Below, piece after piece: positions 8,585 to 17,238 of a stretch of DNA of 33,151 bases. Positions within the stretch are counted from its first letter, which is position 1. Each line of letters starts with the position of its first letter. The DNA comes from Bacteroidota bacterium (GTDB lineage Bacteria; Bacteroidota; Bacteroidia; Bacteroidales; Bacteroidaceae), in assembly GCA_023415545.1 (NCBI GenBank), contig JAEZKJ010000170.1, positions 1 through 33,151 on the forward strand, in the 5' to 3' direction. The notes below the pieces were generated by a model. The model searched no databases, was not told the DNA's origin, and saw nothing but the letters and a program-made list of their open reading frames with translations. Position numbers and translations under genes: made by a program.

Positions 8585-9439
8585 ATGATAGAAGCTAAGA
8601 ATTTATCTTTTGCTTACCCTAGAAAAGGGCTTGCATTTTTTAAATCAGGGAAAGACATTTTCCATGATTTGAGTTTTACTTTAGAGAAAGGTAGAATATA
8701 TGGTCTTCTTGGTAAAAATGGTGCAGGAAAGTCTACTCTGCTTCATCTTTTATCAGGTCTTTTAAATGCTAAAAGTGGTGAAATACTTATGAACGGAACA
8801 AATGTACGCCGTCGTTTACCAATCACCCTGAAAGATATGTTCATAGTTCCCGAAGAATTTGAATTACCACCTATATCGTTAATAAGTTATATCGATATTA
8901 ACGCTCCTTTCTATCCAAATTTCAACAAAGAAGATCTGGTAAAATATCTTCATTTCTTTGAATTAAGTCTTGATATGAACCTAGGAGCCCTTTCTATGGG
9001 TCAAAAGAAAAAAGTATTCATGAGCTTCGCTCTTGCAACAAATGTGTCTCTTCTTATAATGGATGAACCAACGAACGGACTGGATATTCCAGGTAAAAGC
9101 CAATTTAGAAAGTTTATCGCTTCGGGCATGAACGATGATAAAACCATTCTAATATCTACACATCAGGTTAAGGATGTTGACAAGCTTATTGATCATGTTA
9201 TAATTCTTGAAGATAGTAAGATTTTACTTAATGAGTCTATGGAAGAGATAAGCAGAAAGTACCTGTTCCTTGAGACTGATAATAAAGAAATAATTGATAA
9301 AGCATTGTACACTACACCATCATTGCAAGGAGATTATGTTATTCTTACAAACGAAAATGAAGAAGAGTCACAGATAAATCTAGAACTTTTATTTGGAGCA
9401 ATAATATCTGAACATGAAAAGCATAACAGTAAAAAATAG
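8585..9439 (+). CDS. ABC transporter ATP-binding protein (YtrB-like)
   Basis: The 284-residue ATPase has Walker A GKNGAGKS at 43-50, the signature LSMGQ at 136-140, Walker B with DEPTNGLD at about 156-167, and a switch His in the STHQ motif. The signature has Met in place of the usual Gly. It belongs to the ABC-2 type exporters or sensors often paired with YtrA-type regulators. Its partner permease starts 7 bases after the stop codon if the ATG at 9447 is used. The promoter and operator-like dyad lie just upstream. Substrate is unknown; in Firmicutes such systems respond to cell-wall antibiotics, which is only an analogy here. Confidence 0.9.
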   Translation: MIEAKNLSFAYPRKGLAFFKSGKDIFHDLSFTLEKGRIYGLLGKNGAGKSTLLHLLSGLLNAKSGEILMNGTNVRRRLPITLKDMFIVPEEFELPPISLISYIDINAPFYPNFNKEDLVKYLHFFELSLDMNLGALSMGQKKKVFMSFALATNVSLLIMDEPTNGLDIPGKSQFRKFIASGMNDDKTILISTHQVKDVDKLIDHVIILEDSKILLNESMEEISRKYLFLETDNKEIIDKALYTTPSLQGDYVILTNENEEESQINLELLFGAIISEHEKHNSKK

Positions 9440-9446
9440 GAACAAT

Positions 9447-10265
9447 ATGATAAAAGATACTTTTTTTAGTTGGTCAAGAGCCAAACATCTTATTAAAAAG
9501 AATATACGCGAGAATTGGAAATCTTACGGTTTGAGAGTTCTAGTAATGTATAGTGCTATGGCTATTGCTATGATATGGAATGGTATATTAATTTATAAAA
9601 ATACTTATATAAGTTCATCTACTATTGAACCCAGTGCTAGCTTTATGTCGGGTCTTTTTATTTGGTTATTATTTATTTTTGGAACATTAGGCGCTTCATT
9701 CATTATGGAAGAACTAAAAACTAAAACCGGTAAGATATCATTATTAATGACTCCTGCTACCTCTTTCGAAAAGTGGTTTATTAAATGGTTCATTTATACA
9801 ATACTATTTCTTATAGTCTTTACTACTCTTTTCATCTGGTCGGATAGTACTAAAGTGTTAATATGCAAAATAATATTTCCTGCTAATCATAACATAGCCA
9901 TGTTCAACTTCAACAATATAGTGGATATTGATTCCGATAATTTAAGAACTTTCTTTAATACATGGTATGAACTAGGAATGATTATTTCAGGATATCTATT
10001 TACACAATCACTATTTATTCTTGGGGGAACCATATGGCCAAAAGGTGCTTTTATAAAAACCTCTGCTGCTATAACTGCTATAATTAGCATTGCCTTGGTA
10101 GTAATATATTATACTTTTAAAGACTCAACATCTATCAATGAAATAAATGCTGATGAAAATATTATGTCTTTATTCTTTATAATAATAATGTCAGCACTAG
10201 CTATATTTAACTGGGTTATCAGTTATTTCAGGTTCAAAGAGACAGAAATTATTAACCGCATGTAA
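9447..10265 (+). CDS. ABC-2-type membrane permease
   Basis: The 272-residue product has six predicted membrane helices (about residues 30-50, 70-90, 112-130, 180-200, 210-230 and 242-262) and no other domain. It follows the ATPase closely and should form the channel of that ABC system. I prefer the ATG at 9447; an alternative ATG at 9414 would overlap the ATPase gene by 26 bases and adds 11 hydrophilic residues. The sequence is poorly conserved, as is usual for these permeases, so the call rests on topology and context. Confidence 0.78.
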   Translation: MIKDTFFSWSRAKHLIKKNIRENWKSYGLRVLVMYSAMAIAMIWNGILIYKNTYISSSTIEPSASFMSGLFIWLLFIFGTLGASFIMEELKTKTGKISLLMTPATSFEKWFIKWFIYTILFLIVFTTLFIWSDSTKVLICKIIFPANHNIAMFNFNNIVDIDSDNLRTFFNTWYELGMIISGYLFTQSLFILGGTIWPKGAFIKTSAAITAIISIALVVIYYTFKDSTSINEINADENIMSLFFIIIMSALAIFNWVISYFRFKETEIINRM

Positions 10266-10277
10266 ACCTTATAAGAG

Positions 10278-10658
10278 ATGATATTTAAAGATAACAAATC
10301 AATTTACCTCCAAATAGCTGATAGAATATGCGACGAAATCCTCCTTGGGAAATACAACGAGGATGAAAGGATACCATCAGTTAGGGAATATGCTTCAATG
10401 GTAGAGGTAAACTCGAACACTGTGATGCGTACATACGACTATCTGCAGTCGGACGAAATTATATACAATAAAAGAGGAATAGGATATTTCGTGTCTAAAG
10501 GTGCTAAAAAGTTAATAAAGAACAACCGTAAAAAAACATTTTTAAAAGATGAGATATTTCACCTGTTCAATCAACTTTATACACTCGGTATAAGTGAAGA
10601 TGAGCTTCTTACCATGTATAAAGAGTATGTTTCAAAACAAAAAAATGAATTATTATGA
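10278..10658 (+). CDS. GntR-family transcriptional regulator, YtrA subfamily
   Basis: The 126-residue product has an N-terminal winged helix of the GntR type (residues about 8-75: YLQIADRICDEILLGKY, IPSVREYASMVEVNSNTVMRTYDYL, GIGYFV). The effector part is only about 45 residues, which defines the short YtrA subfamily. It is likely a dimeric repressor of its own operon, acting at the dyad over the promoter. Unlike many YtrA operons, the regulator gene is third, not first. Its stop overlaps the next start by four bases (ATGA), so the downstream gene is probably translationally coupled. Confidence 0.9.
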   Translation: MIFKDNKSIYLQIADRICDEILLGKYNEDERIPSVREYASMVEVNSNTVMRTYDYLQSDEIIYNKRGIGYFVSKGAKKLIKNNRKKTFLKDEIFHLFNQLYTLGISEDELLTMYKEYVSKQKNELL

Positions 10659-11428
10659 AAAAAACTACATACGTATTATTAGGAGTGTTAGTTGCTGCAT
10701 TTATAATGATTATTATATCTCCTTTCGTTTTTAAATTGTTTGTAAAGGATTATCAAGCGACTATAGATGAGTTAAATATTGGAAACAAAATTGTAAAGAA
10801 GGAATACCAAGATATTAAAGCAATCAAATTAAAAAATATTGGCGATATAACTCCTTTTATAAATTATTCTACAAAGATCATTCCTTCAAATGGTGAAGAT
10901 AAAAAGACGACTATTACTTTGCCTGATTATGAATATTTTAACTCATATAAAAGTGGTGATACACTTGTTGTAACCGTAAATATAAAGTATGATGGTAATC
11001 AGATTTACACTACCAATGTTAAGGAGATTAATATAAACATTGCTACTACTAATGAATTAAACTATTTTACATCAGATAATAGTTTTATGACTGATATTAA
11101 TGGGTTTAAGGGAGATTCTATCACTTTGCAAGCAAATAATAACCGATTAACCCTAAATAAATCACAATATAGAGCAGTAAATTTTAATGGAGGATATTCT
11201 AGCTTTACAGCTAAAGAGTCAACAATAGATTCACTATATATTGATGTGGATAACTACATATCGTGGAAATTTGAAAAATGTAAGATAGACACTGAATTTA
11301 TAACAGGAAGTGGTTATGTGAATAATCACTACAGCGAGGATGAGTGTAAACGAATTGTTTGGATACCTAAAAGCAAAGATGCCAAATTTGTTGTAGATAC
11401 CAAAGCTATCATTACTCCATGTAAATAA
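10655..11428 (+). CDS. Membrane-anchored protein of unknown function, last gene of the GntR-ABC operon
   Basis: The 257-residue product has one N-terminal membrane helix (about residues 6-27) and a large outward domain. The domain is rich in Asn, Thr, Ser and beta-strand patterns, with short repeated turns in the second half that recall beta-helix or adhesin-like proteins. I recognise no family with certainty. Because it overlaps the regulator gene by four bases and shares its promoter, it is probably a partner of the ABC system, for instance a sensor or accessory subunit. That role is inference only. Confidence 0.7.
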   Translation: MKKTTYVLLGVLVAAFIMIIISPFVFKLFVKDYQATIDELNIGNKIVKKEYQDIKAIKLKNIGDITPFINYSTKIIPSNGEDKKTTITLPDYEYFNSYKSGDTLVVTVNIKYDGNQIYTTNVKEININIATTNELNYFTSDNSFMTDINGFKGDSITLQANNNRLTLNKSQYRAVNFNGGYSSFTAKESTIDSLYIDVDNYISWKFEKCKIDTEFITGSGYVNNHYSEDECKRIVWIPKSKDAKFVVDTKAIITPCK

Positions 11429-11472
11429 TTTGAAAGATTAGTATTTATTAATATTGTTTTTTACATTATCGG

Positions 11473-11520
11473 ATAGAGAATATGAGTATTAGAAATAATA
11501 TCGTATTCTCTATTTAATTT
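11473..11520 (+). terminator. Terminator of the ABC-GntR operon
   Basis: Perfect 10-bp arms lie at 11473-11482 and 11504-11513, with further pairing inside, followed by TTAATTTT. It begins 45 bases after the operon's last stop codon. The tail overlaps the -7 element of the next gene. Confidence 0.65.
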
Positions 11521-11522
11521 TG
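11515..11522 (+). promoter_or_regulatory. -7 element of the DUF3788 gene
   Basis: A perfect TAATTTTG overlaps the T-rich tail of the preceding terminator. It would give a leader of about 55 bases. A -33 element is not clear. Confidence 0.45.
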
Positions 11523-11567
11523 TATATTGCTGCCATACAAAAATAAACTAGTTATCACTAAATTATT

Positions 11568-11575
11568 AAAGGAGA
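11568..11575 (+). promoter_or_regulatory. Strong Shine-Dalgarno sequence of the DUF3788 gene
   Basis: AAAGGAGA lies 7 bases before the ATG at 11583. It decides the start over the in-frame TTG at 11577. Such a site is unusual in this window, where other starts have AT-rich leaders. Confidence 0.6.
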
Positions 11576-11582
11576 ATTGTAT

Positions 11583-11996
11583 ATGGAAGAGAACATGTTA
11601 AAATATAAAGAAGTTTTTCCCAATGAAGAGGTTCTAGAGTTTACCCTTGGTAAGAGTTATATCGCTTATAGAGAACTCATAAGCAGACTTTCGGAAAAAA
11701 ATATCACTACTCAGTGGAACTATTACAATGATGGGAAAAGTTGGTTATGTAAACTGCTTTTAAAGAAAAGGAATCTTGCATGGCTATCAGTATATGATAA
11801 ATCATTCAATGTTACTTGCTACTTTATGGAGAAACACATTGAAGATATTGATAATTCACATATTTCACAACCCATAAAAGAGCAATTCTATAATGCTAAA
11901 CCTATTGGGAAACTGATTCCAATGACAATAAAAACTTCTCAAGATATAATCAGTAATGATGTAGTAGAGATGATACTGTTAAAAATAACTCATTAA
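11583..11996 (+). CDS. DUF3788 family protein
   Basis: The 137-residue product fits the DUF3788 family by length and by its aromatic core: QWNYYNDGKSWLCKLLLKKRNLAWLSVYD near the middle and the C-terminal AKPIGKLIPMTI segment. The family's function is unknown; it is found in gut Bacteroidota and Firmicutes, and members are small cytoplasmic proteins. No signal peptide is present. It seems to be a single-gene unit between the GntR-ABC operon and the convergent ABC-F operon. Confidence 0.8.
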   Translation: MEENMLKYKEVFPNEEVLEFTLGKSYIAYRELISRLSEKNITTQWNYYNDGKSWLCKLLLKKRNLAWLSVYDKSFNVTCYFMEKHIEDIDNSHISQPIKEQFYNAKPIGKLIPMTIKTSQDIISNDVVEMILLKITH

Positions 11997-12032
11997 GTAC
12001 ATAAGCTAATAGTACAATAGTATTATAAATAA

Positions 12033-12061
12033 AAAGAGTCCGGTGCAATACCGAACTCTTT
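12033..12061 (-). terminator. Terminator between DUF3788 and ABC-F genes
   Basis: Arms AAAGAGT and ACTCTTT, plus inner CGGT and ACCG around one mismatch, form a hairpin with a 5-base loop. The T-run is better on the minus strand (CTTTTTATTTAT), so it probably serves the ABC-F operon, about 160 bases beyond its stop; it could act in both directions. Confidence 0.6.
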
Positions 12062-12218
12062 ACCAATAAATTATTAATATCTTGTTTATTTTCGAAGATT
12101 ACTTCAAACTTCGGGGTTCACATCATTTTGTCCAAACTTTGAAATTCACTTCAAAATATTCTATTGAAGATTTTTTAATACGACAACCGTTTCACCCTCT
12201 ATAAATCTATAAGCTAAT

Positions 12219-14084
12219 TTATGATTCTATTTCACTAAGTTCCAACCATCGCATACTCTTCTCATCAATTTCATCGTTGAGAAGTGGCAATCGTTTTGAT
12301 TTCTCGGTAAGTTGGTCAACATCAAGAGTACCACTGCAAAGAGCCTCCTCTATCTCCGCCTTCTCCTGTTCAAGCTGAGCAATCTCCTTCTCCAATCTCT
12401 CAAACTCCTGTTTCTCTTTGAAGGTCATTCTGCGTTTATCATTTAAACGTACTTTTGCACTCTTCTCCTCTTGAACCTTAACCTCCTGTTTTTCAACTTC
12501 CTCTTTATTCTGTTTCCATTCACGATAATCCGAATAGTTTCCAGGGAAGTCGCGTATATCGCCTTGTCCGTTGAATACAAGAAGATGGTCAACAACTTTA
12601 TCCATAAAGTAACGGTCATGGCTAACCACAATTACGCAACCTTTGAAGTTTTTCAAATACTCCTCCAACACCTGTAGAGTAATTATATCGAGGTCGTTGG
12701 TAGGTTCATCGAGCACCAAGAAGTTTGGATTACGCATCAATATTGTACATAGGTAAAGACGGCGACGCTCTCCACCACTCAATTTATAAACGTAACTATG
12801 TTGCGTTTCAGGAGTGAAAAGGAAGTGCTGAAGAAATTGCGAAGCTGTCAATTTTCTTCCATCACCCAACTCTATAACCTCGGCTATGTCGGTCACAACA
12901 TCAATTACCTTCATCTGCTCATCGAACTCAAGGCCATCCTGCGAGTAATAACCAAAGCGTACTGTTTCACCAATATCTATGGTGCCACTATCAGGTTTCA
13001 CCTCCCCCATCAATATCTTGATGAATGTTGATTTACCTGTACCGTTATTTCCCACAATACCCATCTTTTCGTAACGTGAGAAAATGTATGAAAAATCTTC
13101 AAGTATCTTCAAGTTATCGAAACTCTTATAAAGATGATCGGCTTCGAATATTTTTGAACCAATATATGAAGCCTTGACATCTAACTTCACATTGGCATTA
13201 TTTGTACGCTGTTTAGCAACCTTCTCTATCTCATAGAAAGCCTCTTCGCGATATCTCGCTTTATGTCCTCGAGCCTGAGGCATACGTCGCATCCACTCCA
13301 ACTCAGTACGATACAGATTATTTGCTCGTGCAATCTCTGCATTTGTAGCGTCAACCCTCTCTTGTCTCTTCTCAAGATAATAACTATAATTTCCTTTATA
13401 TGAGTACAGCTGCTTGTTGTCTATTTCAATAATCTCAGAGCATACTCTATCAAGAAAATATCTGTCGTGGGTAACCATCAAAAGAGAAATATTTCCACGG
13501 CTGAGGTATCCCTCAAGCCACTCAGTCATATCAAGATCAAGGTGGTTGGTCGGCTCATCAAGGATAATGAAATCAGGTTCAGTTATCAATACATTTGCCA
13601 AAGCAACTCGTTTAAGCTGTCCACCCGACAAATGTTTTATCTTTTGATCAAAATTTCTAATTTTTAGCTGAGAGAGAATCTGTTTAGCTTTTCTTTCGTA
13701 ATCCCACGCCTTTTCATGCTCCATACGAACCAAAAGCTCTTCAAGACCGGGATGTCCCTCTGTCTCCATGCACTCCTCATACTCTTTTATAAGCTGAACA
13801 GTGTTGTTACCATGGTGAAAGCAAGCTTCTATAACAGTCAAATCCTCGGGATAATGAGGGTCCTGTTCTAGATATCCCACCTTCAAATCACGTCGGAAGG
13901 AGATTGTTCCTTCGTCGTAACCCTCTTTTCCTGAAATAATATTTAGTAAAGTAGTCTTACCACTTCCGTTTTTTGCTATAAGACCAATTCGTTGTCCTTC
14001 AGCAATTCCAAAAGAGATTTTGTTGAATAAAACGAGATCACCAAATGATTTGGTCAATCCCTCAATTTGCATATATGGGGTCAT
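12219..14084 (-). CDS. ABC-F family ATPase, Uup-like
   Basis: The 621-residue product has two ATPase domains and no membrane segment. Domain 1 carries Walker A AKNGSGKT at 37-44, LSGGQ at 152-156 and LDEPTNHLD; domain 2 carries GNNGTGKS, LSGGERRRL and LDEPTNDLD. Between them lies the charged linker with YRTELEWMRR. After domain 2 comes a Lys/Glu-rich coiled coil (about residues 530-621), the Uup-type C-terminal domain. ABC-F proteins act on ribosomes or on DNA intermediates in the cytoplasm; Uup in E. coli is linked to ribosome assembly and to precise excision of transposons. The start ATG overlaps the stop of the upstream gene (ATGA), so the two are coupled. It is the last gene of a four-gene operon. 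Confidence 0.92.
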   Translation of the reverse strand: MTPYMQIEGLTKSFGDLVLFNKISFGIAEGQRIGLIAKNGSGKTTLLNIISGKEGYDEGTISFRRDLKVGYLEQDPHYPEDLTVIEACFHHGNNTVQLIKEYEECMETEGHPGLEELLVRMEHEKAWDYERKAKQILSQLKIRNFDQKIKHLSGGQLKRVALANVLITEPDFIILDEPTNHLDLDMTEWLEGYLSRGNISLLMVTHDRYFLDRVCSEIIEIDNKQLYSYKGNYSYYLEKRQERVDATNAEIARANNLYRTELEWMRRMPQARGHKARYREEAFYEIEKVAKQRTNNANVKLDVKASYIGSKIFEADHLYKSFDNLKILEDFSYIFSRYEKMGIVGNNGTGKSTFIKILMGEVKPDSGTIDIGETVRFGYYSQDGLEFDEQMKVIDVVTDIAEVIELGDGRKLTASQFLQHFLFTPETQHSYVYKLSGGERRRLYLCTILMRNPNFLVLDEPTNDLDIITLQVLEEYLKNFKGCVIVVSHDRYFMDKVVDHLLVFNGQGDIRDFPGNYSDYREWKQNKEEVEKQEVKVQEEKSAKVRLNDKRRMTFKEKQEFERLEKEIAQLEQEKAEIEEALCSGTLDVDQLTEKSKRLPLLNDEIDEKSMRWLELSEIES

Positions 14085-14893
14085 AATAGTTCCGAAATTT
14101 TCTCTGCTATATTATCAAACTCCTCATTAAGGTTACATTTATTACCCTCTTTAATCTTGCTCCAAATAATATCAACAGGATTAACAACAAAGTCTGTATC
14201 TTTAAATCTTAACACAGGATACTCACTATTGCCATCCACTACAGTGGCCCAATCCATACCATCCATCTCATTGATGATAATTGTAGCAAAAGCCATAGCA
14301 AACGATGCCCATGGATCTTTTTGTTTAGCATTGAATTTGCCACTATCAATAAGTTTCTGAATATTTACTATGTCGTTCTCCTGAGCAGTAAAATCTTTCG
14401 ATAACTCCTTTTTGATTGTTGTAACAGCCCAATCATAACCTGCATTGATTTGTTCTATTTCAAGAAGACGAACAGGTATAATCTCTTTTACTCTATCCTT
14501 GTTATTTCTAACAATCAATGATTTGATTACATCCTCGGCAACCGACTTATCACCACCTTTACTCACTGTAAAACTACACTCAATAGAGGTATCTTTTTCG
14601 CCGGTAATCCATATATGAGAGGTATACCATACACCCTCTTCTTGAAAGCCTTCGCAAATATATGCACACTTCCATCGTCCAACATTAACAATCTTTGCAT
14701 CGTTGTTGTCGACTTCAAACTTTATGCACTCCTCGGCATATCTATCCGACCTGTCTTTATAAGCAGATATTCTAAAGTTACCATTCCACTTATCAGGATT
14801 GTAGAAAAGGAAACTCTCGGGAGTATCTTCAAATTCGTTCCATGTTTGTGGAAGTTCAATAGAGAACCATCCTCCTGGAGATATAAATTTCAT
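14081..14893 (-). CDS. DUF3805 / DUF3806 domain protein
   Basis: The 270-residue product matches a pair of uncharacterised domains seen together in Bacteroidota: an N-terminal beta-rich DUF3805 (FISPGGWFSIELPQTW, about residues 1-130) and a C-terminal DUF3806 (about 145-260, with YPVLRFKDTDFVVNPVDIIWSKI). The N-terminal half resembles the PsbP/Mog1-like pattern of small beta proteins, which is only a visual impression. No signal peptide is seen. It overlaps the uup-like gene by four bases and follows the VOC gene by 21 bases. Confidence 0.7.
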   Translation of the reverse strand: MKFISPGGWFSIELPQTWNEFEDTPESFLFYNPDKWNGNFRISAYKDRSDRYAEECIKFEVDNNDAKIVNVGRWKCAYICEGFQEEGVWYTSHIWITGEKDTSIECSFTVSKGGDKSVAEDVIKSLIVRNNKDRVKEIIPVRLLEIEQINAGYDWAVTTIKKELSKDFTAQENDIVNIQKLIDSGKFNAKQKDPWASFAMAFATIIINEMDGMDWATVVDGNSEYPVLRFKDTDFVVNPVDIIWSKIKEGNKCNLNEEFDNIAEKISELL

Positions 14894-14914
14894 ACTCAGC
14901 CTTTTTATAATTTA

Positions 14915-15295
14915 TTAAAAATTCACTGGAAGAATTTCTATCCAGTAGTCATCAGGGTCGTTTATGAAGTAAAGTCCCATATCATGGTTCTCAAAACATA
15001 CACATCCCATTTCACGATGGTAATCACGTATCTCATCATAATTACCCTCGACACGAATACATAGGTGACTTTCATTCTCACCTAACTCATATGCCGAGTC
15101 ATGGTCACGTAACCAAGTCAACTCAAGTAGAAAGCCTGTTGAATCATCAGCCAAATAAACAAGTTCAAAAGAGCCATCAGCAGCTTTTTTCCTCTTTGCT
15201 ACATGTAAGCCAACAGCCTTTTCATAGAATTCTATACTCTTTTCAAGGTTTGTAACATTAATGTTGAAATGATCAAATCTTCCTTTAACTTTCAT
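14915..15295 (-). CDS. VOC-superfamily protein (glyoxalase I-like)
   Basis: The 126-residue product has the paired beta-alpha-beta-beta-beta modules of the VOC fold. Four residues at the metal positions of glyoxalase I are present: H9, E58, H77 and E120. This set suggests a metal enzyme such as a lactoylglutathione-lyase-like or another thiol adduct enzyme, rather than a metal-free antibiotic-binding protein. Bacteroidota generally lack glutathione, so the true substrate is uncertain. It starts 2 bases after the MBL gene's stop. Confidence 0.85.
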   Translation of the reverse strand: MKVKGRFDHFNINVTNLEKSIEFYEKAVGLHVAKRKKAADGSFELVYLADDSTGFLLELTWLRDHDSAYELGENESHLCIRVEGNYDEIRDYHREMGCVCFENHDMGLYFINDPDDYWIEILPVNF

Positions 15296-15297
15296 AT

Positions 15298-16035
15298 CTA
15301 TAATTTTACTATTTGTCCACTTTCTGTTATAGGAATGAATTTCACTCCCTTCGATTCAGCTATCTCTTTAAAAGCATTGGCCTTATCGTAATTTGGTGTG
15401 AAGTGCATAGGTATAAAGATATGCGTCTTTATTTTATCAATAAATTGTGTTGCACCACGCATATACTCTTTTCCCAATCTTGGGTCGACAGGGAACATCA
15501 CCACATCAATCTCTTTAACCTGTCGGTAGATGTAGTCGAGTTGATAAAGAAAATATTTTTCACTCTTCTTCCACTCAGCCTCATCACTCTCATCCATCCA
15601 ATGCCAGTTATTTAAATCGCCTGCATGAAATATCTTTTTACCTTCAGCTTCAATAAGGAAAGAAACGCCCACATCCGTTGAGCCAAAAGCTTTGACTTTT
15701 AAGGTATCATCCTCATACTCACCACCCTTCTTTATCCAAAAGGCATCCTCCTCATTAGCACGGCGATGTTTAAGTATATCTTTTGAGAATATGAATTTTA
15801 TATCATCTCTCTTCTCCCTCCACGAAAGGATCTCTTTATTAAAATGATCAGCGTGAAAATGCGAAGAAAGAACATAGAATTTTCCCTCTCTCTTGAGTAT
15901 TTTGTCATGAAGAATTCCACTTCCAGGCACTCCATTGTCACCATACTCCTTTGAATCCATGTAGTAATCCATTACCACAGTAAAGCCATCGCCAAGAAGA
16001 GCAAAACCACTATGAAATATATAAACCAGTTCCAT
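15298..16035 (-). CDS. MBL-fold metal-dependent hydrolase
   Basis: The 245-residue product has the metallo-beta-lactamase fold. The metal motif is H59-x-H61-x-D63-H64 (SHFHADHF), with HAGDLNNW near residue 135 and MHF near residue 215 as the further ligands. The arrangement is like UlaG and related hydrolases; the substrate is not known. I chose the ATG at 16035; a TTG six bases upstream would only add two residues. The -7 element at 16062-16069 places transcription start about 20 bases before the ATG. It is the first gene of the operon that ends with the ABC-F gene. Confidence 0.88.
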   Translation of the reverse strand: MELVYIFHSGFALLGDGFTVVMDYYMDSKEYGDNGVPGSGILHDKILKREGKFYVLSSHFHADHFNKEILSWREKRDDIKFIFSKDILKHRRANEEDAFWIKKGGEYEDDTLKVKAFGSTDVGVSFLIEAEGKKIFHAGDLNNWHWMDESDEAEWKKSEKYFLYQLDYIYRQVKEIDVVMFPVDPRLGKEYMRGATQFIDKIKTHIFIPMHFTPNYDKANAFKEIAESKGVKFIPITESGQIVKL

Positions 16036-16061
16036 ACTCAAAACAATACTACATTTTGTTT

Positions 16062-16069
16062 CAAAGTTA
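16062..16069 (-). promoter_or_regulatory. -7 element of the MBL-VOC-DUF3805-ABC-F operon
   Basis: The minus strand reads TAACTTTG, a perfect match, in the 96 bases between the efflux operon and the MBL gene. No strong -33 element is seen. The same gap lacks a clear terminator for the efflux operon, so read-through is possible. Confidence 0.5.
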
Positions 16070-16131
16070 TGAAAATATATTGATAAAATATGCCATTATT
16101 GGATTTTGATGCTTGACTAAAGGTGTAATTT

Positions 16132-17235
16132 CTATGACTGTTTCTTATAAGTTAATGCAGCTAGAAGATTGAACATAAGTGCGAATCCTCCTAACATAAG
16201 GAAATTTGGATATAGATCGGTTATAGTCGCCCCTTTTAAATATACAGAACGCATGATGGTTATGAAGTATCGTGGAGGGAGAAAATTAGTTATATATTGT
16301 GCCCATTTTGGCATGGAAGCCAATGGGGTTATCAATCCACTCATTAAGTTAAACAAGACAATAAAAAAGAACATTGCGAACATGGCTTGCAGTATAGTAT
16401 ACGACCTGTTTGCAATAGCTACACCAAAACCTGAGATAGACAGAATCATAAGTACAGAAGCCAAATATATCGTTCCAATACTTCCGGTGGGATATAATCC
16501 ATAAATCATCCATGCAATAAGCATGCATATTGTTATTATAAATAGTCCAATCAACCAGAATGGTATAAGTTTACCAAGGGTGAAAGTAAATTTGGAAAGA
16601 GGCGTCACATTAATCTGTTCAAATGTTCCATTCTCCTTTTCAACAACAATGTTCAGTGCAGGAAGGAATCCACAAATGATAATTATAAGCATTGTAAAAA
16701 GTGCAGGTATCATAAAAAAATAATAGTTCAAAGTTGGGTTGAAAAGATTTTGAATAGAGATTTCATCACTTTTTACATTTGGTATTTTATTATTAGTATA
16801 ACTTAAAACGGTATTACCAATAGAATGAACTACATATTGCATTCCCAAAGCTCCCTTAATAGAATTAACAGCATTCGAGGAAATATCTATTTTTTTAGGT
16901 GAAGCCGAATAAATATTACGTTCAAATCTCCTTGGTATATTTACAATAACATCCACCTTCCCATCTTCTAAAGCTTTATAAGCTAAATCATAACTATTAA
17001 AAACATTATATACAGTAAAATATTCTGAGCCATCGAATGAGGAAACGATATGAGAAGAGAGTGTTGATTTATCATTGTCAATAACCGATATTGTAAGGTG
17101 CTTGACATCCATTGTAGCCACTAATGGGTTAATTAAAATAGTTATGCAGGGAACCAGAATAATTAATTGAAGAATAAAGCGATTTCGAAAAATTTCTCTA
17201 AACTCTTTATCTATAAGTATTAATAGCGTACGCAT
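16132..17235 (-). CDS. ABC-2 type efflux permease (YbhR/YhhJ-like)
   Basis: The 367-residue product has one N-terminal membrane helix (about 20-40), a periplasmic domain of roughly 130 residues, and five to six C-terminal helices starting near 170. This is the usual topology of the drug-efflux ABC-2 permeases. The EKENGTFEQINVTP segment after the second helix is the typical coupling motif. It begins 3 bases after the other permease gene and should pair with it as a heterodimer. Confidence 0.9.
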   Translation of the reverse strand: MRTLLILIDKEFREIFRNRFILQLIILVPCITILINPLVATMDVKHLTISVIDNDKSTLSSHIVSSFDGSEYFTVYNVFNSYDLAYKALEDGKVDVIVNIPRRFERNIYSASPKKIDISSNAVNSIKGALGMQYVVHSIGNTVLSYTNNKIPNVKSDEISIQNLFNPTLNYYFFMIPALFTMLIIIICGFLPALNIVVEKENGTFEQINVTPLSKFTFTLGKLIPFWLIGLFIITICMLIAWMIYGLYPTGSIGTIYLASVLMILSISGFGVAIANRSYTILQAMFAMFFFIVLFNLMSGLITPLASMPKWAQYITNFLPPRYFITIMRSVYLKGATITDLYPNFLMLGGFALMFNLLAALTYKKQS

Positions 17236-17238
17236 AGC

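Noticed and set aside
12090..12160. Repeated ACTTCAAA words (12101 and 12148) and a small hairpin at 12138-12155
   Set aside because: Two short copies in AT-rich DNA are within chance, with no regular spacing to suggest a CRISPR or binding array.
14615..15064. A 149-codon open frame on the plus strand
   Set aside because: It is antisense to both the DUF3805/3806 and VOC genes, which are well supported.
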